Below are positions 15,752 through 24,233 of a DNA stretch of 64,000 nucleotides, piece by piece (position 1 is the stretch's first letter; each line of letters starts with the position of its first letter). A model generated the notes under the pieces. The model ran no database searches. It worked only from the letters and a program-made list of their open reading frames with translations, and was not told the origin of the DNA. A program made the position numbers and the translations under genes. Origin of the DNA: Pseudomonadota bacterium (GTDB lineage: Bacteria > Pseudomonadota > Gammaproteobacteria > JAKAQQ01); assembly GCA_027365475.1 (NCBI GenBank), contig DAHXNI010000022.1, positions 1 to 64,000 of the forward strand, given 5' to 3'.

Positions 15752-18605
15752 GGTGGGTGCCAAAAGAGGCGTGCAAGAGAAAAGCGCCCCTCCGATGACC
15801 CGAAAGCCTCAGAAGTGGATTCCCCGTGTCCTGTGTGCGCCGTGTGGATCGTTGTGCCGGGGCGACCTCGAGTAATTGTGCGGGCAACGGTGCACAGGAT
15901 CCGAGTTCCAGGGTCACTGTGTAGCGCCCCGGCACAGGAATCCGCGTCGTCAGGCTGACCTCCACGACCCCCTCTGGGTGGTGCCCAAAAGAGATGATCC
16001 GGGCTGGTGTCGTAAAACCGATGCCGCGGGCAATCTGCGGGGGATGTGAGGCCACGGTGCGCCCGTTGACTAGGAGGCGGATCGGTGTCGTGACGGTGCC
16101 CGCACCCCCCCGGTTCGTGAGCGTGGCACTCACCGTGATGGGGTGTCCGGCTTCGATCCGGGTTGTGGCTAGGTGCAGGTGGCTGAGCGTGACACTCACG
16201 GGCTCCAACATCTTATGGTAGTTGAGCTCGTAATCGGAGACCGCGCGGGCAAAACTGAACGCTGGAGCAGGATAGCGTTCGCGCACCCCAATCCGCAGAC
16301 GGATCACTCCGACGCCTGGATCCTTCAGGATGACTGCGTTGCGGCGCTCATCGATCGACCAGTGACGAACGCCCTGTACCGACACAATCGCGTCATTCCG
16401 GGGCACATGAACATAAATGCGCCGCTCGGTTCCCAAACTCGGCGGATGCATGAGAACGGTGAACATATGCCGCCTACGCTCTGCCCGGAATGACAAGTAG
16501 CCGAATCGTGTCTCGCCCGCAAAACGCACACGATGGCCATGCGCAAGCCAGATCGGCGACAGGACATTCGCGACATAGAGATTCCCGTGCAGCGCAAAGG
16601 CCATCACGTCGCGCAGGGAGGAAATGTACTGCGCCGCAAACTGGTCATGCGGCAGGGTGAGCGACTTTGCATTCCAGCCCCAGCGGGCCGCGGCGTTCAT
16701 GCCTTCGGCAGCCATGTGCGTGGCGGTCGTGTGCACCAGTGCACTGTAGAGGCTCTGGAGTGCGTGCCAATCGCTGTTGCGCCGGATATACGTCTCAAGC
16801 AGGAGCAGCGAGAGATAGGAATGCAGGAAATCTTCGCGTCCGTCAGCAGGATAAGTAATTTCCCCTTCGAAGGACCGCTCGCGCCAAGTCCGGAGGCTCG
16901 GGGCAACCATGCGGTTGAAGGGCCCCAAAACCTCGGAGGGCCACACGATTTCAAGGTTGCCCCAGTCGATCCCGTAGTGTTTGCCATACCAGCCGTCGAC
17001 AAAACCCTTGGCGCGCATACCTTCAATGGCGGGCGGAACAACACCCAGCGCGTCAAAAGCTGGCGTGATTTTGCAACGCAGAATACGCGCATATTGTTCA
17101 CTTCGCTTCCGCCAAAGCAGACACAGGCGGGTCTGGTGCAGCGCACAGGCGATGGATGCTGCCGCCCGTGCGCCAGCGATGGCAAAGAGATCGTAGCCAA
17201 CGATATGTCCACGGACTTCCTCGTCATCCGGCATCTCAAGCGCGGGATACAGTCCCCCTGAATGCGCCCAGTGCGCACGCCGGAAGTGCCATTGCCACGC
17301 CATCGACCGTTGAATCATGGGGAACACCCGCCGCGCGAAAGCGAGATCGTGTGTGTGTCGCACGTATTCCCCCATCATCCAGAGCGCCTCGCCATTCCCG
17401 TCGTATTCATGGGCCTGAGACTGGAACATCCCGTTCGGATACTGGTAGAAAGGCAGTTGGGAAAGCATCGACGCACGTGCGATCCGGGTATAACCCGCGT
17501 CAATCAGGGCCTTCATGTTGAAGGCGGTATCGCGCATGAAAAAGCGATCATAGATGTCGAAGTTCGCGTGCGTAAAATCACGACCGCCCACCCGATGCAG
17601 GCTATCCATAAGGAGAAGAACAAGGCTTGCGCGATAGGTATTGACAACCCGTGGCTCATCTACGCTGATCTTGGTTGCCTTGGAGATGAGATGCTTCCAG
17701 AAGGCGATGGTCGTCATGCGATAGCGCGCGTAGTGGGCTCGGCTCAGGAGTCCGGCATCGGATGCGCGGGCCACAAAATATGGGATTTTGACCACGAGCG
17801 TCTGCCGGCCGAACGGTTTGAGCCGGAAGTGGTACTTGAGACGGTCCTGGGGCCCGCCGATCACCCGGGTAGGCTGTCTGGAAACGGCATAGAGAAGCTT
17901 GCCGGTGCCAACCCATGCCCGATCCGGTGCCTGGAACGTGACCTGGCGCGGACGCGAGGGCGAGCGGAAAACCTGGTAGCGCTTCTTGAACAGCGCCCGA
18001 TGTCCAAGCGCCAAAGTGAGGCGAACGGTACGGGAGCGGTTCGAGGTATTCGTCACCTGGTATTTCACGAACGTCACCATGTTTTGGACCGGCGCGGTTA
18101 GGTGCAGTTTATCGACACCATACTGAATGGTATATGGCACGCGTGCCAGACCGTGAACCGTGCTGGCAAAATACTCAACATGGTAGCGGATACCCGCACG
18201 CTCAAAGGATGCTTCGACGATCGGCAGCCACCCATCGAATAGTGTCTTGATCCGCTGGTTCATGGGCCTGTCATGGCGGCCGATCAATAGCCCGAGTGTG
18301 CCGAAATCATTCCGAACAAAACCGCGGGGCGTGATCAATGCCTGTTCGGGCCCACCATAAACGCCGATGATCGTGCGCGGGTAGCGGTACCAGTCGAATG
18401 GTTCGGACGAAGGATCGATGACGGGTCTCAGACCGGCTTCGGCGTGGGAACGCACCCCATAGGGCTGGCGGACGTATGGCGCGGTCACGGTGGGCCGGGA
18501 CCTGTGCTCATGGGCATGGGCGGGTATCGGGGCGAACAGCAGAACCAGAGCTGCGAACACCCAGGGCATTCTTAGGTGCCACGGGATTTGGCAGGTTGAT
18601 AACAT
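15744..18605 (-). CDS. Large exported six-hairpin glycosidase-like protein
   Basis: The precursor is about 953 residues. A signal peptide (RMPWVFAALVLLFAPIPAHA) is followed by a His-rich mature N-terminus. An N-terminal beta-sandwich (to about 300) leads to a long alpha/alpha-barrel-like region with FFMRDTAFNMKALIDAG, EYDGNGEALWMMGEYVRHT and DWGNLEIVWPSEV. The C-terminal third holds a beta-domain resembling CARDB/Ig-like modules (GHPITVSATLTNRGGAGTV). The layout resembles glucoamylase-like or trehalase-like six-hairpin glycosidases. Catalytic acids cannot be assigned with certainty. GGAGGT eight bases before the ATG at 18605 fixes the start. The gene overlaps the downstream methyltransferase. 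Confidence 0.7.
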   Translation of the reverse strand: MLSTCQIPWHLRMPWVFAALVLLFAPIPAHAHEHRSRPTVTAPYVRQPYGVRSHAEAGLRPVIDPSSEPFDWYRYPRTIIGVYGGPEQALITPRGFVRNDFGTLGLLIGRHDRPMNQRIKTLFDGWLPIVEASFERAGIRYHVEYFASTVHGLARVPYTIQYGVDKLHLTAPVQNMVTFVKYQVTNTSNRSRTVRLTLALGHRALFKKRYQVFRSPSRPRQVTFQAPDRAWVGTGKLLYAVSRQPTRVIGGPQDRLKYHFRLKPFGRQTLVVKIPYFVARASDAGLLSRAHYARYRMTTIAFWKHLISKATKISVDEPRVVNTYRASLVLLLMDSLHRVGGRDFTHANFDIYDRFFMRDTAFNMKALIDAGYTRIARASMLSQLPFYQYPNGMFQSQAHEYDGNGEALWMMGEYVRHTHDLAFARRVFPMIQRSMAWQWHFRRAHWAHSGGLYPALEMPDDEEVRGHIVGYDLFAIAGARAAASIACALHQTRLCLLWRKRSEQYARILRCKITPAFDALGVVPPAIEGMRAKGFVDGWYGKHYGIDWGNLEIVWPSEVLGPFNRMVAPSLRTWRERSFEGEITYPADGREDFLHSYLSLLLLETYIRRNSDWHALQSLYSALVHTTATHMAAEGMNAAARWGWNAKSLTLPHDQFAAQYISSLRDVMAFALHGNLYVANVLSPIWLAHGHRVRFAGETRFGYLSFRAERRRHMFTVLMHPPSLGTERRIYVHVPRNDAIVSVQGVRHWSIDERRNAVILKDPGVGVIRLRIGVRERYPAPAFSFARAVSDYELNYHKMLEPVSVTLSHLHLATTRIEAGHPITVSATLTNRGGAGTVTTPIRLLVNGRTVASHPPQIARGIGFTTPARIISFGHHPEGVVEVSLTTRIPVPGRYTVTLELGSCAPLPAQLLEVAPAQRSTRRTQDTGNPLLRLSGHRRGAFLLHASFGTHHG

Positions 18606-18705
18606 CTCATTACACCTCCGGCATGGCATCATTCAGAGTTCGGAGTGCCGCCGGGATAATCGGCGGATCTCCCATGATAACGCCGCTGGGCGGCTAGGAC
18701 TGGAC

Positions 18706-18736
18706 TTGACTCTGGAGTCAACTCCAAGGATAAGAC
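18706..18736 (+). promoter_or_regulatory. MerR-type promoter with 19-bp spacer and operator
   Basis: TTGACT (-35, 18706-18711) and TAAGAC (-10, 18731-18736) are separated by 19 bases. This is the over-long spacer typical of MerR-family activated promoters. The spacer contains an imperfect palindrome CTGGAGT-CA-ACTCCAA, the expected regulator site. It would drive the merR-copA operon and be autoregulated. Confidence 0.75.
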
Positions 18737-18766
18737 TATAGCGCAGGTATCCAAGGAGTCATGAAC

Positions 18767-19171
18767 ATGCTCAAAATCGGCGAAGTGGCCAAGCGCACAG
18801 GTGTACGGGTTGATACCATCCGCTACTACGAGCGGGCGGGGCTCCTGCCCGAGCCTGCACGGCGCCCGTCCGGTTATCGAACCTACGATGCGGAGGCGAT
18901 CCGTCGCCTGCGTTTTATCCGGCGGGCCAAGGCGCTCGGCTTCAGCCTGGCCGAGATTAGCGAATTGCTGACTATCAGTACCCGGCGGGACATGCAGGCA
19001 GTGAAGAATGCGGCACGCCGCAAACTATCCGATCTTGACCAGAGGATCGGCAAGCTCACACACATCCGTGATGCCTTAGGCATGCTCATCGAACACTGCC
19101 CAGGCCGGGGCGAGGCGGCTTTGTGTCCGATTCTGGCTGCGCTGAACGACGGAGCGGATGAAGGCCCTTGA
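18767..19171 (+). CDS. MerR-family metal-responsive regulator
   Basis: The 134-residue protein has the MerR DNA-binding domain (KIGEVAKRTGVRVDTIRYYE, then RPSGYRTYDAEAIRRLRFI) and a long dimerisation helix. The C-terminal loop HCPGRGEAALCPIL places two Cys as in CueR- or CadR-like sensors. With the adjacent copper ATPase, a Cu(I)-responsive CueR-like role is most likely; zinc, cadmium or lead cannot be excluded. AAGGAG lies 8 bases before the ATG at 18767, against only 2 before the ATG at 18761, so I chose the internal one. The stop overlaps the ATPase start. Confidence 0.88.
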   Translation: MLKIGEVAKRTGVRVDTIRYYERAGLLPEPARRPSGYRTYDAEAIRRLRFIRRAKALGFSLAEISELLTISTRRDMQAVKNAARRKLSDLDQRIGKLTHIRDALGMLIEHCPGRGEAALCPILAALNDGADEGP

Positions 19172-21477
19172 ATACCCATCCACAAACTAAGACCATGGCC
19201 GAGGCGATCGATCCGGTCTGCGGGATGACCACCGATCCCGGAAAACCGGAACACGAAGTGATCTATGAGGGGCACCGTTACCACTTTTGCTCGAAAGGCT
19301 GCCGCGAGCGGTTCACAGCCAATCCGGGGCGGTACCTCGACTCACCTGCCCCCCCGGCGCAAGCCGCAACCGGCTCGACCTACACCTGCCCCATGCATCC
19401 CGAGATCCAAATGCCCAAGCCCGGAAACTGCCCCAAGTGCGGGATGGCGCTCGAGCCCGTGATGCCAGTCACCTCAGGCGGTGGCAACTCGGAAGTGCGA
19501 CTGCTGTCACGTCGTTTCTGGATCTGCGTCGCGCTCACACTACCTGTTTTGGCCATCGCCATGGCGCGAGATCTCGGTGTGCACGAGTCGGCTGCCCTGG
19601 AGTTCCCACTCGGTGCCACTGAAGCGCTGCTGGCGAGTGCGGTCGTGCTCTGGGGGGGAGCCAGTTTCTTCAGGCGAGGCTGGAAAGGCTTGGTCTGCCG
19701 CAGTCCCAACATGTACACCCTGATCTCGATCGGAGCTGGCATTGCCTGGGCCTACAGCTTGGTCGCATTTTTGGCACCAGGTATCTTCCCAGTCGATTTC
19801 CGCAGTTCCAATGGATCGGTGGCCGTTTATTTCGAATCCGCTGCGGTCATCATCACGCTCGTCATGATGGGCGACCTCCTGGAATTGCGCGCACGCGGGC
19901 ACACCGGGAATGCCATTCATGCGTTGCTGGCGCTTGCCCCGCAGACGGCACGACGACTGCGCGACGGACGTGAAGAAGATGTGCCACTTGAGGCTTTGCG
20001 GGCCGGTGACACCCTGCGCGTCCGGCCCGGCGAGACCATTCCGGCGGACAGCCAGATCATCCAGGGGGCAAGCCACGTCGACGAATCCATGATGACGGGT
20101 GAGCCCACGCCCGCACGCAAAGGAGAGAATGATTCCGTCATCGCAGGCACGGTCAACCAAGAAGGTACGCTGCTGATGCGCGCCAACCAGGTCGGCTCCG
20201 AAACCACGCTCAGCCGGATCATCAAACGGGTTGCAGAAGCCCAGCGCTCCAAAGCTCCCATCCAGCGCACCGTGGACCGTGTTGCGACCGTATTCGTGCC
20301 TGCAGTGGTGGGTTCAGCACTTGTGACCTTTGTCGCCTGGACCTTGTGGGGGCCGCAACCGGCTGCCGTTCACGGGCTGATCGCGGCCGTAGCAGTTCTG
20401 ATCATTGCCTGCCCGTGCGCGCTCGGACTCGCTACCCCTATCTCCATCATGGTCGCCTCGGGCCGCGGAGCCCAGTCGGGAGTTCTGTTCCGCGAGGCGG
20501 CGGCCATTGAGGCGCTCTGCAGGATTGATACGATCGTGGTGGATAAAACCGGAACGCTCACCGAAGGCCGCCCCCAACTGACCCATGTGGAAACCTCCCC
20601 GGATTTCGAAAAACAGAACGTGCTGGAGCTGGCTGCAGGACTCGAAGCGGGGAGCGAACATCCGCTGGCGCGTGCCGTGCGAACTGCCCTCCCACCCGGC
20701 ACACAACTGCCTCATCTCGAGAACTTCCATGCCGTGACCGGACAGGGCGTCACCGGCACGGTGGCGGGTCGACGACTTGCGCTCGGTAATGAGATGCTCA
20801 TGAAAGCACAGGGCGTCGACATCCAGTATTTCGGGAAATCCGCAGGCCACCTGCGTGATGAGGGCGCGACGGTGGTATTTCTCGCCGTAGATGAGAAGCC
20901 AGGCGCGCTCCTCGCGGTGCGTGACCCCATCAAGCCGGACGCCGCCGAGACCGTCACGGCTCTCCGTCGTGCCGGGCTCAGGCTCGTCATGGCGACAGGA
21001 GACGCCTTAGCCACCGCCCATGCCGTATCCCGTGCCCTCGGCATCGACGAGGTTTTGGCCCAGGCGACCCCGGAAGACAAGGCTGACCTTGTCTTGCGTC
21101 TCAAGGTGCAAGGTCGCCGGGTTGCCATGGCGGGAGACGGCGTCAACGATGCACCAGCTTTGGCCGCTGCGGATGTCGGCATTGCCATGGGCACAGGCAC
21201 GGACATCGCGATGGAAAGCGCCCCGATCACACTCGTGCGGGGTGACCTCGGAGCGATCCTGCGCGCCATCCGTCTATCACGCGCCACCATGCACAATATC
21301 CGGGGAAACCTCATTTTCGCATTCCTTTATAACGGAATCGGTGTCCCTCTGGCTGCGGGTGTGCTGTATCCGCTCTGGGGCATTCTCCTGTCCCCGATGA
21401 TCGCTGCCCTGGCCATGAGTCTTTCATCCGTCTCGGTGGTGATGCATGCCTTGCGTTTACGCAAAGCACCCATCTGA
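19168..21477 (+). CDS. copA: Copper-translocating P1B-type ATPase with YHS and heavy-metal-binding domains
   Basis: The 769-residue pump has an N-terminal YHS domain (DPVCGMTTDPGKPEHE, then FCSKGCRERF). A heavy-metal-binding module follows (YTCPMHPEI, then GNCPKCGMALEP). The membrane part carries the ion motif CPC in IIACPCALGLATP (about 414-416), the phosphorylation site DKTGTLTEG (about 457) and the hinge GDGVNDAPALAAADVG (about 654). It exports Cu(I) from the cytoplasm using ATP. There is no classical CxxC ferredoxin-like domain. The gene starts at a TTG overlapping the merR stop (GAAGG upstream). An ATG at codon 10 is the alternative. Confidence 0.93.
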   Translation: MNTHPQTKTMAEAIDPVCGMTTDPGKPEHEVIYEGHRYHFCSKGCRERFTANPGRYLDSPAPPAQAATGSTYTCPMHPEIQMPKPGNCPKCGMALEPVMPVTSGGGNSEVRLLSRRFWICVALTLPVLAIAMARDLGVHESAALEFPLGATEALLASAVVLWGGASFFRRGWKGLVCRSPNMYTLISIGAGIAWAYSLVAFLAPGIFPVDFRSSNGSVAVYFESAAVIITLVMMGDLLELRARGHTGNAIHALLALAPQTARRLRDGREEDVPLEALRAGDTLRVRPGETIPADSQIIQGASHVDESMMTGEPTPARKGENDSVIAGTVNQEGTLLMRANQVGSETTLSRIIKRVAEAQRSKAPIQRTVDRVATVFVPAVVGSALVTFVAWTLWGPQPAAVHGLIAAVAVLIIACPCALGLATPISIMVASGRGAQSGVLFREAAAIEALCRIDTIVVDKTGTLTEGRPQLTHVETSPDFEKQNVLELAAGLEAGSEHPLARAVRTALPPGTQLPHLENFHAVTGQGVTGTVAGRRLALGNEMLMKAQGVDIQYFGKSAGHLRDEGATVVFLAVDEKPGALLAVRDPIKPDAAETVTALRRAGLRLVMATGDALATAHAVSRALGIDEVLAQATPEDKADLVLRLKVQGRRVAMAGDGVNDAPALAAADVGIAMGTGTDIAMESAPITLVRGDLGAILRAIRLSRATMHNIRGNLIFAFLYNGIGVPLAAGVLYPLWGILLSPMIAALAMSLSSVSVVMHALRLRKAPI

Positions 21478-21571
21478 ATCATCATTGCCTCGTTCCCATC
21501 TTTCCAAATGAAATGTCTTGAATCAGAGCCCTTGCACTGCATTCCCGGTACGCAAAGTCTTGAACCGATTT

Positions 21572-21973
21572 TCAAAGCTCGCTTTTGCGCATGCTTTCCC
21601 AGAACTCGAATGCCTGTTGGCGCGTGCGTCGCGCCTGTTGTGCATCACGCAGGGCTGTCAGGCGCCTTTGGCGGGCGGTCCTGCGATTATGTGTTTGCAG
21701 GAGCCGAACATACTCCTCGTTCGACGTATGGATCCCGTCGTTGAGCTCCCGGAGAATGCAGGCTGTTTCGACCGGAAACGTGTTTTCACACATGCGACGC
21801 GCCATTCCAGCGATATAGCCTTGGCTGGTGATCAGCCTTTCAAATGCCAGGAGCGGCCGGATCATGCGTTCCCGATCCTCAAAGCTCGTTTCCCGGATAC
21901 GGTCAGGCACGAATCGTGTTTTGACGTGGTGCAGTTGGGTGGCCCACTCATCGAAGTTCAGTGTTGCAAACAT
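21572..21973 (-). CDS. Hypothetical protein, Arg-rich helical
   Basis: I do not recognise this 133-residue protein. It starts MFATLNFDEWATQLHHVKTR and has a central segment with RMIRPLLAFERLITSQGYIAG. It ends in a highly basic, Arg- and Gln-rich helix (NRRTARQRRLTALRDAQQAR). GAGGTG lies about 10 bases before the ATG at 21973. It is convergent with copA. No Cys or His metal site is obvious. Confidence 0.55.
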   Translation of the reverse strand: MFATLNFDEWATQLHHVKTRFVPDRIRETSFEDRERMIRPLLAFERLITSQGYIAGMARRMCENTFPVETACILRELNDGIHTSNEEYVRLLQTHNRRTARQRRLTALRDAQQARRTRQQAFEFWESMRKSEL

Positions 21974-22391
21974 CGTTGATTTCACCTCATGAAACGGGGA
22001 TTCCAAACCACACCCAGATCGCCGGGGTGGACCCGCTCGCAACGAGGATCAATCGATGTTTCGCAAAGCAATCGAAGAACGATAGACATACATCGGCCCT
22101 CTCTCGAGGCAGGCTTTGGCACCGTATCGCAGGTCGACCGGTTGCCGCGACGTCTTAGGGCCCGTGCCCTCAACCGCTCTGGATGTAACTGCTGTGACCT
22201 TGACGATCACATTTGCGGGCTAGCGCGAGGCTTCGTTTCTGTCAAAGCCAAGGTAACCAGACAGGCATCATCGATGACGAGTTGGCAACGCACATCCCCA
22301 GTAACTGCCTGTGATGGTTATGGAAATGAACGAACAGGAGCGCACCGATCAGTTTGTCGCCACCAGAAATTTAAGGACGGTCCTTAGTGAT
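21974..22391. other. Intergenic region, no gene recognised
   Basis: About 420 bases lie between the hypothetical gene and tRNA-Ser. Only short frames are present, none recognisable. The promoter of the hypothetical gene should lie at its left edge. Confidence 0.4.
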
Positions 22392-22483
22392 TGGCGGAGA
22401 GAGAGGGATTCGAACCCTCGAAGGGCTTAATCACCCTTACTCCCTTAGCAGGGGAGCGCTTTCGACCACTCAGCCATCTCTCC
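22392..22483 (-). tRNA. tRNA-Ser (GCT anticodon)
   Basis: The minus strand reads GGAGAGATGGCTGAGTGGTC and continues through an anticodon loop CTGCTAA (anticodon GCT), a long variable arm, GGTTCGAATCC and an encoded CCA end. The 5' and 3' acceptor ends (GGAGAGA and TCTCTCC) pair. The gene is 7 bases from csrA, the usual gammaproteobacterial order. Confidence 0.97.
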
Positions 22484-22490
22484 TAGGCGG

Positions 22491-22760
22491 TTACTCGTCC
22501 GTGTTGCCCTCTTCTTCCTCGTCATCATAAGCACTGTTTTGAAAATTACCCGGCGCAACCTGGCCCATGGACAGGGCAGTCAAGCCCTGAGCGGCGCGTT
22601 CGCGTTGAATCCGGACATAAATTTCCTCGCGGTGTACGGCAATCTCCTTGGGAGCACTGACTCCCACCCGGACCTGATTACCCTTCACGCCAAGAACCGT
22701 AACCGTGACATCGTCACCGATCATGACCGTCTCACCCACACGTCTCGTCAAAATAAGCAT
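22491..22760 (-). CDS. csrA: Carbon storage regulator CsrA with acidic C-terminal tail
   Basis: CsrA is a dimeric RNA-binding protein that binds GGA motifs in leaders and controls translation and mRNA stability. The core is standard: [40 protein letters not shown] and REEIYVRIQ. The protein is 89 residues, longer than the usual 60-70. The extra tail is strongly acidic ([11 protein letters not shown]). AAGGAG lies about 9 bases before the ATG at 22760. It lies between lysC and tRNA-Ser as in many Gammaproteobacteria. Confidence 0.96.
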   Translation of the reverse strand: MLILTRRVGETVMIGDDVTVTVLGVKGNQVRVGVSAPKEIAVHREEIYVRIQRERAAQGLTALSMGQVAPGNFQNSAYDDEEEEGNTDE

Positions 22761-22973
22761 GATGTGTAACTCCTTGAACCTCAACCTCAGTGGACAAATG
22801 GAACGATCCATGCCAGGGGTGGCGCATCCTGCATACCATCAGGAACCCGCCTTGCTGGGTAGATAGACCGTCTTCGTATTATGCCCCGTTTACTGAAGCA
22901 AGTCACCCGGGATCAATCCCCTCATGAATATTCATTGGGTTTGATGCCGCGATCCCGCATCACCCACCCGGAC

Positions 22974-24233
22974 TCAGGTGCTCCGCTTTTTCCTGGGAGA
23001 GGGCTTTCGGACCCGTTCCTCAAAACCGAGTGCACGATGGACCGCCACGAGCGCTCGCTTGCCGTCTTCCTCCGGAATCGTGACCGAGACCTTGATTTCG
23101 GCGGTGGCCATCATGCGAACCGAAATGGATTCCGCGGCGAGCGTCGAAAGCAGGCGCGCAATGAGTTCAGGGTGGGATTTGAGACCCAAACCCACGAGTG
23201 AAAGTTTGGCAATCCGTTCGCTTGAGATCACCCCTTCGGCGCCGATCGCGCCCGCTCGCTCGCGCACGAGTGCGAGCGTATCCGCGAGCGATCGCTGGGG
23301 TACCGTGAATCCGAGGTCGACCCGCCCGTCCCGGGCACGGTTCTGCACGATAAGATCGATCTCGATTCCCGCTGCACTGATTGGACCGAGCAAAATTGCG
23401 GCCAGCGCAGGCTGTTCCGGGACACCGAGAATCGTGATTTCAGACTCGTTCTGGCTGAGTGTGACCCCGCAGAGGGATTCCTCGTTGACTGCGGGGGGGG
23501 AACCCGTAAATCGCGTGCCAGAGCTCCCCTCCCCCGCAAAGGTCGAGAGGACCCGCAGGGGAACCCGGTGTCGCCCTGCCAGCTCGACTGAACGCCGCTC
23601 GAGCACTTTCGCACCCCCACCCGCAAGTTCGAGCATTTCCGAATAGCTTAGATGATCGTGGCGGCGCGCGGAGGCGATCAGGCGCGGATCGGCCGTATAA
23701 ACCCCATCCACATCAGTGTAGATCTGGCATTCGTCAGCGCACAGAGCAGCCGCAAGAGCGACGGCAGTCGTATCGGATCCGCCCCGCCCGAGTGTCACAT
23801 AATCGCCCGCCGCATCAATGCCCTGGAATCCGCACACGACCGGCACGATGCCCGACTTAAGATCGGAGTGGAGTCTTGCGGAATCGACCGCATGCACGAT
23901 GGCCTCGTCGGGCGATCCCCGGGCCTCGAGCCCGATCTGCCAGGCCGTGTAGGAATGCGACGGAATTCCCCGCGCATTCAATGTGAGGGCCAGGAGTGCG
24001 GCACTCGTCTGTTCGCCGGTCACGACCAGAGCTGCGAGTTCGCGGGGATCGGGGGTTGTGGAGAGTGTGTGGGCAAGGGCGATCAGGCGGTCGGTCTCGC
24101 CGGCCATGGCCGAGACCACAATTACAAGATCGATGCCCGACCGGCGGTGACGCTCAATGAGTGAAGCCACATTTCCGATGCGAACCGGATCGCCAACCGA
24201 TGTTCCGCCGAACTTGAGGACCCAGAGCGACAT
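22974..24233 (-). CDS. lysC: Aspartate kinase
   Basis: The 419-residue enzyme phosphorylates L-aspartate, the first step towards Lys, Thr and Met. The kinase domain has VLKFGGTSVGDPVRI at the N-terminus, LGRGGSDTTAVALAAAL and YTDVDGVYTADPR. The regulatory half carries two ACT domains, with LSLVGLGLKSHPELIARLL in the second. The ATG immediately follows the alaS stop (TGAATG), so they are co-transcribed. An internal start making a separate regulatory subunit, as in some bacteria, cannot be judged here. Confidence 0.96.
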   Translation of the reverse strand: MSLWVLKFGGTSVGDPVRIGNVASLIERHRRSGIDLVIVVSAMAGETDRLIALAHTLSTTPDPRELAALVVTGEQTSAALLALTLNARGIPSHSYTAWQIGLEARGSPDEAIVHAVDSARLHSDLKSGIVPVVCGFQGIDAAGDYVTLGRGGSDTTAVALAAALCADECQIYTDVDGVYTADPRLIASARRHDHLSYSEMLELAGGGAKVLERRSVELAGRHRVPLRVLSTFAGEGSSGTRFTGSPPAVNEESLCGVTLSQNESEITILGVPEQPALAAILLGPISAAGIEIDLIVQNRARDGRVDLGFTVPQRSLADTLALVRERAGAIGAEGVISSERIAKLSLVGLGLKSHPELIARLLSTLAAESISVRMMATAEIKVSVTIPEEDGKRALVAVHRALGFEERVRKPSPRKKRST

